DNA of 7,758 bases. It comes from Chloroflexota bacterium (lineage in GTDB: Bacteria; Chloroflexota; Anaerolineae; Anaerolineales; Villigracilaceae). Positions 1-5,246 of this stretch are shown here, in pieces. The DNA lies in contig JAKAMM010000070.1 in NCBI GenBank assembly GCA_021812905.1, positions 1 through 7,758 on the forward strand, in the 5' to 3' direction. How positions within the stretch are numbered: the first letter of the stretch is position 1; each line of letters starts with the position of its first letter. The notes below the pieces were generated by a model. It made no database searches, was not told the DNA's origin, and saw only the letters and a list, made by a program, of their open reading frames with translations. The position numbers and the translations under genes were made by a program.

Positions 1-1
1 A

Positions 2-982
2 ACCGGCGTGATGGTGGTTTTATTTTTTACCACCGGAAATCTTCTCCAGAGAATCGTCCGCAGTTTGTTGATGAGTTTATCCGCGCTTCCGGCTGGCATC
101 TGGTTAGTGATTACGACAAGGTTCGTTGAGAGACGTCCGCCAATTGGATTCGCCGACAATTTCGAAACGTTTTCAAAGTCGGTTTTGGATTGGCTCCTTC
201 AAACCAATGCAATTAAATCTTCCCTTCAAATTTATATCGCCGGTCTATGGATTTTTATCGCGGGATTGATCCTGCTGGTGCTTTTCTCGTCAAGGCGCAA
301 ACCGCTTTCTTCCTTCGCAATTCCCATCCTTGTGTACGGAGCAGTTTATCTGTTTACGTTGTTTGGGTCCGCTTCGGTCACATACTTCAACAAATTGGAA
401 GGGCGCTTCCTGCTCCCCCTCTATATTCCTTTTGTGACGCTTCTGGTTTTAGCAGCCAGCGCCCTGGCACAGTTCGCGGACAAAATCAAATCGCAGGCAA
501 TCCGTCACATCACGGCCATTGGAATCATTGGGCTATTGGCTGCCTTTGCGGGAAGTCTTTTACAGATCACCCTTCCGTTGGTTTTGGACTCTCACAGAAC
601 CGGCGCGCCCGGCGAAAACGCGTTCAACACAAAAGATTGGCGCGAGAACAGCGTGATGAAATATTGGTTGAAACACCAACCATCGGGAAACTATCTATTG
701 TTCAGCAATTACTCAGATGGGATTGCATTCTATACCTGGCACAGTTGTTACGGCTCCCCGCGCAAGTTCTCCGGCCCGTATGGAAAAGAAGAATTCCCGG
801 TAACACAATACACTTCAGAATTATTCGCATCCGGCCAGGATGTTTACATCATCTGGATCGAGCCAAACGCGTATTCTTATTATTATCCGGTTGAAGAGTT
901 AAGCCCCATCGCAAATATCAAACCTATCTTTACAAGCAAAGACGGCGGAATCTATAATCTAAAACCAATCAGAAAGCCATAA
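2..982 (+). CDS. Polytopic membrane protein, probable GT-C-type glycosyltransferase, C-terminal part (5' partial)
   Basis: The reading frame is open to the left edge with no upstream stop, so the true start probably lies outside the window; the first start codons visible are GTG at 8 and ATG at 11. Counted from the GTG, hydrophobic segments lie near residues 15-38, 75-93, 102-119, 133-156 and 169-192. They are followed by a soluble C-terminal domain of about 130 residues, rich in aromatic residues (for example YSYYYPVEE). The segment GRFLLPLYIPF (132-142) resembles the Arg-Leu-Pro stretch near the last helices of GT-C enzymes of the dolichyl-phosphate-mannose mannosyltransferase type. The NTKDWRENS...YWLKHQP...LLFSNYSDG pattern resembles the extracytoplasmic tail of such proteins. 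Substrate and donor cannot be read, because the catalytic N-terminal loop is absent. It converges on radA with 22 bases between the stop codons. Family assignment is inference; membrane protein is near certain. Confidence 0.75.
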   Translation, partial: TGVMVVLFFTTGNLLQRIVRSLLMSLSALPAGIWLVITTRFVERRPPIGFADNFETFSKSVLDWLLQTNAIKSSLQIYIAGLWIFIAGLILLVLFSSRRKPLSSFAIPILVYGAVYLFTLFGSASVTYFNKLEGRFLLPLYIPFVTLLVLAASALAQFADKIKSQAIRHITAIGIIGLLAAFAGSLLQITLPLVLDSHRTGAPGENAFNTKDWRENSVMKYWLKHQPSGNYLLFSNYSDGIAFYTWHSCYGSPRKFSGPYGKEEFPVTQYTSELFASGQDVYIIWIEPNAYSYYYPVEELSPIANIKPIFTSKDGGIYNLKPIRKP

Positions 983-1004
983 TACTTTTTTTCTCATCGT
1001 CCTT

Positions 1005-2444
1005 TTATGCTACTCTACGCCCCTTGGGCAATTCATTCGAAGCGACAAATGCCGCATCCAGCGCTTGCTGGAGTGACCTCACTTCTATGATCTCAATATC
1101 CTTCGGCCAGCCCTCCCCTAAGCCCCCGGAATGGGGGTTATGGACAGCCTTCGGCACGATGGCGGTTTTGAATCCCAACTTGGCGGCCTCGCGCAAACGC
1201 GCCTGGATCTGCCCAGGCATGCGCAATTCACCAGCCAGGCCGATCTCGCCGATCAAAACCGCATCGGCTCGCACCGAGACATCCTTCCACGACGAGGCGA
1301 TTGCCGCGGCGACTGCCAGGTCTGCCGCAGGTTCATCGATTTGAATGCCGCCGACTACGTTGACAAAGACATCCTGCTCGGCAAGTTTGAGTCCAACCCG
1401 TCGGGTAAGAACAGCCGCGATGAGCAGCAGGCGGTTGAAGTCCACGCCGTTTGGCGTGCGGCGGGCATTGCCGAATTGAGTCGGAGAAGTCAATCCCTGA
1501 ATCTCGACCAGGATCGGACGTGTCCCCTCCATTGTCACGGCAATTGCCGAACCAGGCGCATTGATCATGCGTTCCGCCAAAAAAGCCTCGGACGGATTCG
1601 TCACTTCGACCAATCCGCGCTCGCGCATTTCGAACACGCCAACTTCGGATGTCGCGCCGAAACGATTCTTCACAGAACGCAGTAAACGATAAGCCTGGAA
1701 GCGGTCACCTTCAAGATAGAGCACCGTGTCAACGATGTGCTCTAGCACGCGCGGACCCGCGATGGCGCCTTCCTTGGTGACATGCCCGATCAAAAAAACG
1801 GAGATACCGCTCGACTTGGCCAGCTCGCGCAAATTCGAAGCGCATTCGCGGACTTGCGAAACCGAACCGGCGGAAGAATCAAGCTCGGAAAGATAAACAG
1901 TCTGGATCGAGTCCACGATCAACAGATCAGGCTTGACTTCATTGACATGATTGAGAATCACTTCAAGGTTGGTCTCGGTGACCAGCAAAAGATTCTTCGG
2001 CAAATCTTTTTTGTTTTCAGAAAACATGCGCGTCGCCCGCATCTTGATCTGCCGCTCGGACTCTTCACCAGAAACGTACAACACGCGCCGACTGCTCGCC
2101 ATCTCCATCGCCATTTGCAGCATCAATGTGGATTTGCCGATACCGGGATCGCCGCCGACCAACACGATGGAACCCTGCACGATGCCGCCGCCCAGCACAC
2201 GCGCAAACTCACCGATGGGTAAATGAATGCGGTCTTCCGCATCTCCGCCGACCTCGCCGATCGGCCGCGGCTGCGAACGACCCGTCAATCCGCGCACCGA
2301 GGCCGGGCCTTTGGAAACCGGTTCATCATGAACGATCTCCTCGACCATGCTGTTGAATGTATTACACTGCGGGCATTTGCCCATATAAGATGCGGACACT
2401 CGTCCACATTGCTGGCAAACATAACGTGTATGTGTCTTCGCCAT
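1005..2444 (-). CDS. radA: DNA repair protein RadA/Sms
   Basis: RadA is a RecA-related ATPase that helps process recombination intermediates by driving branch migration during homologous recombination and repair; it acts in the cytoplasm on DNA. The 479-residue product has the full family architecture. A four-cysteine zinc finger (C10-x2-C13...C24-x2-C27) is followed by a RecA-like core with Walker A GGDPGIGKST (97-106), Walker B LLIVDSIQT (174-182) and the RadA signature KNRFG (259-263). The C-terminal third, including GGIQIDEPAADLAVAAAIASS (365-385), is the Lon-protease-like domain. This domain carries no Lon Ser-Lys dyad that I can identify, as is usual in RadA. Length matches the usual 450-480. 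The ATG start is supported by the immediate zinc finger and an AAGAGA stretch just upstream. It is transcribed divergently from the ureohydrolase, with no visible operon partner. No truncation or odd residue was seen. Confidence 0.97.
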   Translation of the reverse strand: MAKTHTRYVCQQCGRVSASYMGKCPQCNTFNSMVEEIVHDEPVSKGPASVRGLTGRSQPRPIGEVGGDAEDRIHLPIGEFARVLGGGIVQGSIVLVGGDPGIGKSTLMLQMAMEMASSRRVLYVSGEESERQIKMRATRMFSENKKDLPKNLLLVTETNLEVILNHVNEVKPDLLIVDSIQTVYLSELDSSAGSVSQVRECASNLRELAKSSGISVFLIGHVTKEGAIAGPRVLEHIVDTVLYLEGDRFQAYRLLRSVKNRFGATSEVGVFEMRERGLVEVTNPSEAFLAERMINAPGSAIAVTMEGTRPILVEIQGLTSPTQFGNARRTPNGVDFNRLLLIAAVLTRRVGLKLAEQDVFVNVVGGIQIDEPAADLAVAAAIASSWKDVSVRADAVLIGEIGLAGELRMPGQIQARLREAAKLGFKTAIVPKAVHNPHSGGLGEGWPKDIEIIEVRSLQQALDAAFVASNELPKGRRVA

Positions 2445-2460
2445 AAAATCTCTTTGGCAA

Positions 2461-2466
2461 AGTATA
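2461..2466 (-). promoter_or_regulatory. Possible -10 box of radA
   Basis: On the minus strand this reads TATACT, within GGTTATACTTTGCC. A transcript starting about 7 bases downstream would give radA a leader of roughly 10 bases containing the AAGAGA stretch. No recognisable -35 hexamer lies 16-18 bases upstream, only an A-rich tract, so this is tentative. Confidence 0.3.
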
Positions 2467-2496
2467 ACCGAATTTATGTTCTGTTTTTAGATGCGA

Positions 2497-2502
2497 TACA
2501 AT
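2497..2502 (+). promoter_or_regulatory. Possible -10 box for the ureohydrolase gene
   Basis: TACAAT lies in the divergent spacer, with TTATGT about 17 bases upstream as a poor -35 match. If used, the transcript would carry the REP-like palindrome at 2518-2625 in its 5' leader. Weak consensus; listed because no better candidate lies between radA and the start at 2645. Confidence 0.22.
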
Positions 2503-2517
2503 AACTCACCTTATACA

Positions 2518-2625
2518 TGTCACTGCGAGGAGGGTGCTTGCCTGCCTGTTTTCTTCAGGGTCCCGACGCGGCAGTCTCCAATTTAGTGGAGATTGCTTCG
2601 TGGAAAATCGCCCCTCGCAATGACG
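2518..2625. repeat. REP-like intergenic palindrome (TGTCACTGCGAGG ... CCTCGCAATGACG)
   Basis: The outer arms are TGTCACTGCGAGG (2518-2530) and CCTCGCAATGACG (2613-2625); they pair except for one G/A difference and the terminal base. A nested hairpin, GCAGTCTCCA (2571-2580) with TGGAGATTGC (2587-2596), has one mismatch and a 6-base loop. The arms and the inner GGAGATTGCTTCGT motif match a dispersed palindrome that I recall from many bacterial genomes, including Chloroflexota (consensus roughly TGTCATTGCGAGGAGCGAAGC). That family membership is from memory. The middle (about 2531-2570) has diverged. The element fills most of the 200-base radA/ureohydrolase spacer. Confidence 0.7.
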
Positions 2626-2635
2626 TGAAAAATTT

Positions 2636-2639
2636 GGAG
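2636..2639 (+). promoter_or_regulatory. Ribosome binding site of the ureohydrolase gene
   Basis: GGAG sits 5 bases before the ATG at 2645. It is the clearest Shine-Dalgarno match in the window and fixes the start of this gene. Confidence 0.7.
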
Positions 2640-2644
2640 CAACC

Positions 2645-3544
2645 ATGACCGATCCCGCCGCAACTCATGGACTTTGGGCCGACCTCGCCCACCCGAATCT
2701 TTCCCCGGCTGAAACCGATTTCTCGATAATTGGCATCCCGTTCGACGGTCTCGTCAGCGCGCGCAAAGGCGCGGCACAAGGCCCGCAGCGGATCCGTTTT
2801 TGGTCGCAGCATCTGACGCCGTTCAGCGAAGACCGCACACGCCTCGCCGATGTAAAAGTCTGCGACCTGGGCGACATCAAGATCACGCATCCAGAATCGG
2901 ATTTCAAATTGATTCACCAAAAAGTAGCGGCTCTCCCGAACATCCCGATCCTGCTCGGCGGCGATCATTCTGTGACCATTCCCATCTTTCAAGGACAACG
3001 CGAACGCTTCAATGGAAAACGTCTCGGCGTGCTTTGGGTGGACGCGCATCCCGATCTCTGCGACGACTTCAACGGCTCGCGACTCTCGCACGCCTGCGTT
3101 CTGCGCCGCGGCATGGAAACTGGAATCAAAGCCGAGGATATTTGCACGGTCGGCTTGCGTTCGTGGGAGTATCAGGAAATCGACCTGATCGAGAACGGTG
3201 GGCTTAACGTTTTCACCGCCGCCGACGTGGCCGAACGCGGCATGAAAAATGTGGCGCAGGAAGTCCACAAAATTTTATCGCGATGCGACGCCATCCACAT
3301 CTCGCTCGACATTGATTGCCTCGACCCGGCCTTCGCACCCGGAACCGGCATCCCCGAATCTGGCGGCCTGACCTCGCGCGAAGTCATCACACTCATCAAA
3401 TCGCTGCAGGGCCTGCCGCTCGTTGGCCTGGACGTTGTTGAAGTCGCCCCGCCGCTCGATCCATCCGAAGCGACCGTCTTTGCGGCGCTGCGCGTCATCA
3501 TGGAATTCATGGCGGTCATCACACGCGAGAAACATAAACCCTAA
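2645..3544 (+). CDS. Agmatinase/arginase-family ureohydrolase (SpeB-like)
   Basis: Members of this binuclear manganese hydrolase family release urea from guanidino compounds; the agmatinase branch makes putrescine from agmatine in the cytoplasm. The 299-residue product has all the metal-ligand motifs: GGDHS (H108), WVDAHPDLCD (D133, H135, D137) and SLDIDCLDPAFAPGTGIPES (D222, D224). It also has the closing VGLDVVEVAPPLDPSEAT stretch with E266. The third motif is very agmatinase-like. One departure stands out: the active-site loop after the second motif reads SHACVLRR (148-155), where agmatinases usually have an HGT-type sequence. The histidine (H149) is kept but its neighbours differ, so the substrate could be another guanidino compound, and I leave the gene symbol blank. 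The ATG has GGAG 5 bases upstream. Length is normal for the family. No polyamine genes lie nearby, so context does not settle the substrate. The stop codon falls within an inverted repeat. Confidence 0.92.
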   Translation: MTDPAATHGLWADLAHPNLSPAETDFSIIGIPFDGLVSARKGAAQGPQRIRFWSQHLTPFSEDRTRLADVKVCDLGDIKITHPESDFKLIHQKVAALPNIPILLGGDHSVTIPIFQGQRERFNGKRLGVLWVDAHPDLCDDFNGSRLSHACVLRRGMETGIKAEDICTVGLRSWEYQEIDLIENGGLNVFTAADVAERGMKNVAQEVHKILSRCDAIHISLDIDCLDPAFAPGTGIPESGGLTSREVITLIKSLQGLPLVGLDVVEVAPPLDPSEATVFAALRVIMEFMAVITREKHKP

Positions 3545-3570
3545 AGGTCTGTGAGACCTTTAGGGTTTAT
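3534..3570. terminator. Perfect 17-bp inverted repeat, probable bidirectional terminator
   Basis: The arms ATAAACCCTAAAGGTCT (3534-3550) and AGACCTTTAGGGTTTAT (3554-3570) are exact reverse complements around a GTG loop. The left arm contains the last codons and the TAA stop of the ureohydrolase. The downstream arm ends in the U-rich GUUUAUUGU rather than a long U tract. The symmetry suits termination from both sides, including any transcript from the tRNA-like sequence on the minus strand. Confidence 0.65.
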
Positions 3571-3576
3571 TGTCAG

Positions 3577-3661
3577 CGGGGAGGGCGGGCTTCGAATCCA
3601 TGCAGGTATGACCCTGGCTTGTTTTCAAGACAAGCACCTTCAGCCGTTCGGTCATCCCTCT
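3577..3661 (-). tRNA. tRNA-Ser(TGA)-like sequence, probably a degraded relic
   Basis: Read on the minus strand this folds as a class II tRNA: U8-G9, D stem ACC/GGT with loop GAACGGCTGAA, anticodon stem CTTGT/ACAAG with loop CTTGAAA (anticodon TGA at 3625-3627), and a long variable arm CAGG/CCTG. These are diagnostic of serine tRNA, as is the G at position 73. The 3' end is faulty. The T loop TTCGAAG is flanked by ATGGA and CCCGC, and the acceptor strands are AGAGGGA and CCTCCCC. Pairs 1-72, 3-70, 7-66, 49-65 and 53-61 are all A.C mismatches. Shifting the 3' acceptor strand to GCCCTCC restores five pairs but shortens the T stem. CCA is not encoded. I favour a pseudogene or recombination remnant; a functional tRNA seems unlikely. 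Confidence 0.6.
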
Positions 3662-3735
3662 GAGTTTGAAAATTTTACCGTAAGTAAACGGAAATCGTTA
3701 TTCGGGTTACGAGCCTCAGCCGCAGAAAATTGTAG

Positions 3736-3741
3736 TATAGT
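3736..3741 (+). promoter_or_regulatory. Possible -10 box for the lipoprotein gene
   Basis: TATAGT lies within TGTAGTATAGTCTC, about 55 bases before the chosen lipoprotein start. No convincing -35 hexamer is present at 16-18 bases upstream. It is the best candidate in the 3662-3795 spacer, which otherwise shows nothing I recognise. Confidence 0.25.
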
Positions 3742-3795
3742 CTCATTCAAATTTTCAGGCAAATGTTCAGGAATGATCCTGGCAGAAAGAATACC

Positions 3796-4593
3796 ATGCG
3801 CAAACAAATAATATTGACCCTCCTGCTGACGATGAGCCTCGCTGCGTGCGTAATCCCCATCGGGGGCGCATCAACAGCCCCCTCGGACACCGCAACAATA
3901 TCACCAACAGCAACTGCAACAGAAACCCAAACCCCCACCCCCGAAGACACGGCCACGCCCACCGAAACCCCCACGCCGGAAGTAAAGCAGTTCCCAATCT
4001 GCCAGATTGAAAATTTCCGTGATTGCCCGATAACCGTGGATGATTTATTCAACGGCGAATATCACCGCTGGCTCAAGACACTCTCCAAACCCTTTGATCC
4101 GGCTAAACTCAAGTGGGTACCGATGCAGTTGATAAATGGCCCGGGCCTTCCAGTTATTGGATACGATACTAATACTGCTCCGAATTATAGGGACAGGTCT
4201 ACGGCTCCTTTCCGGCGAAATATAACCAGCGGCATAACCACTTACCAGGGAAGCGATTATCTGATAATACCAATTGAATACGCAGACCCGCAAGATCCGG
4301 GCAATCCGGAGAAAAATGTTTGGGTAATTGGGGTTATGCCAATTATTATCAAAGCCAATGAACAGCTTGTGGTTAATGTCTGGAAAAATAAAATGAATAT
4401 AGCCCCAATTGTTACTAGCGACACGTATTGGTCAGGTGATGGGCGTCAAGTATCGCTGATAACAAAAAGCTTTGCTCAAGACCCTAAAATGGCAGAGCAT
4501 TTTCAGAACTTTTTGGCTGGAAATGTTAATGCTTTGGACGGAAAGGTAGTTCAGATTGAGATTGCAACTACCACATATCACGGGTTTGAATGA
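3796..4593 (+). CDS. Putative exported lipoprotein with Thr/Pro-rich linker, function unknown
   Basis: I place the start at ATG 3796, not the in-frame ATG at 3763, because it gives a textbook lipoprotein signal: MRKQ, a hydrophobic core (residues 5-16) and lipobox LAAC with the lipid-modified cysteine at C18. The product is then 265 residues. Residues 25-62 are a low-complexity Thr/Pro/Glu linker (TATATETQTPTPEDTATPTE) of the kind that tethers surface domains in Chloroflexota. The globular part (about 65-265) has a Cys pair (C69, C77) and hydrophobic strand-like stretches such as YLIIPIEY and VWVIGVMPIII. I recognise no family or catalytic motif. The first part of the gene is C-rich, while the codons from about 4150 on are AT-rich, so the coding sequence may be a composite. 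It is the first gene of a co-directional trio. The upstream AGAAAGA is a weak ribosome site. Confidence 0.8.
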   Translation: MRKQIILTLLLTMSLAACVIPIGGASTAPSDTATISPTATATETQTPTPEDTATPTETPTPEVKQFPICQIENFRDCPITVDDLFNGEYHRWLKTLSKPFDPAKLKWVPMQLINGPGLPVIGYDTNTAPNYRDRSTAPFRRNITSGITTYQGSDYLIIPIEYADPQDPGNPEKNVWVIGVMPIIIKANEQLVVNVWKNKMNIAPIVTSDTYWSGDGRQVSLITKSFAQDPKMAEHFQNFLAGNVNALDGKVVQIEIATTTYHGFE

Positions 4594-4648
4594 CCGGTAA
4601 AAATCGACTTGAAATTTTTAACTATTAACTCCATACTTAGTAGTATTA

Positions 4649-5236
4649 ATGAACGGGGATACTGCCACTAAAACCAAATGGCGCGGATGGAGTCTTGTAA
4701 AGTGGGTTGTTGGGGTTGTCACGATTTTCGCTATTCTCGGAGCTTTCTTTTGGCTGTTTTTCTATTCGGTGTACTTTGCCAACCTTTCTTTTATTATCCC
4801 CCTCAGATATTGGTATGAAGACGTATATTGGAAAGCAGAATCGCTGGTACTAAAGCCAACCAGAGTTTATCCTCTTTTTGACCCGGTTTATACAATCTCT
4901 GTAAATACGGCAGACGTGGCCGGCACTTACACATATTCGCTTTGGGGGGTGATCTCACGGGTAGATGCGGGCAATAAGACAATTTATATCCTTGGCAGTG
5001 ACGGTAGGGAGTATATATTTGCATCGAATAATTACACTTTTAACTTTACTGATCTGGCAAACAAAGATTTCGATCAAATGGGGATAACCGCATTCAAAGG
5101 CGCAAAAGTATTGGCTGAGTGGCAGGACACAAGAAGTCTATACGCAATAAAAAAGGCGTATGATCAAAATAAGACGGCCTCAATCAGTCAAAATACTGTC
5201 AAGGAAAATTTGACATTTAAAATATTTAGCAATTAA
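4649..5236 (+). CDS. Small membrane-anchored protein, function unknown
   Basis: This 195-residue protein has a short basic N-terminus, one strong hydrophobic segment (about residues 16-50, with two hydrophobic stretches and many aromatics) and an extracytoplasmic-looking remainder. Residues 81-128 look like a small beta domain: YTISVNTADVAG, YSLWGVISRVD, KTIYILGSDGREYIFAS. It is followed by a Lys/Asn-rich tail. No family is recognised. The in-frame sequence upstream of the ATG reaches a stop near 4621 without another start, which supports this start, although no Shine-Dalgarno sequence is evident. The gene is AT-rich compared with radA and the ureohydrolase. It lies 55 bases after the lipoprotein gene and 10 bases before the cysteine-rich protein gene, so co-transcription is likely. 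It could be an anchor or accessory subunit for its secreted neighbours; that is inference from position only. Confidence 0.75.
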   Translation: MNGDTATKTKWRGWSLVKWVVGVVTIFAILGAFFWLFFYSVYFANLSFIIPLRYWYEDVYWKAESLVLKPTRVYPLFDPVYTISVNTADVAGTYTYSLWGVISRVDAGNKTIYILGSDGREYIFASNNYTFNFTDLANKDFDQMGITAFKGAKVLAEWQDTRSLYAIKKAYDQNKTASISQNTVKENLTFKIFSN

Positions 5237-5246
5237 GAAAACAATA

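Noticed and set aside
247..894. A 215-codon plus-strand frame overlapping the first membrane protein
   Set aside because: It overlaps the membrane protein in another frame, is Arg/His-rich and low in plausible structure, and has no ribosome site.
984..993. T-rich run between the first gene and radA, considered as a terminator
   Set aside because: No hairpin precedes the run, so an intrinsic terminator cannot be supported.
1131..1685. Plus-strand frames opposite radA, here and at 1782-2222 and 2223-2504
   Set aside because: All are antisense to the complete, well-conserved radA and give Arg/His-rich translations typical of shadows.
2555..3268. A 237-codon open frame on the minus strand opposite the ureohydrolase
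   Set aside because: It is antisense to a gene with all its catalytic motifs, its translation shows no domain or signal, and it reaches into the REP-like palindrome. It looks like a codon-bias shadow.
3763..3795. Upstream ATG at 3763 as the lipoprotein start
   Set aside because: It would put a charged stretch (FRNDPGRKNT) before the signal peptide; starting at 3796 gives a standard lipoprotein signal.
3551..3811. An 86-codon plus-strand frame across the spacer after the ureohydrolase
   Set aside because: It runs antisense through the tRNA-Ser-like sequence and through the terminator repeat, so it is not credible as a gene.
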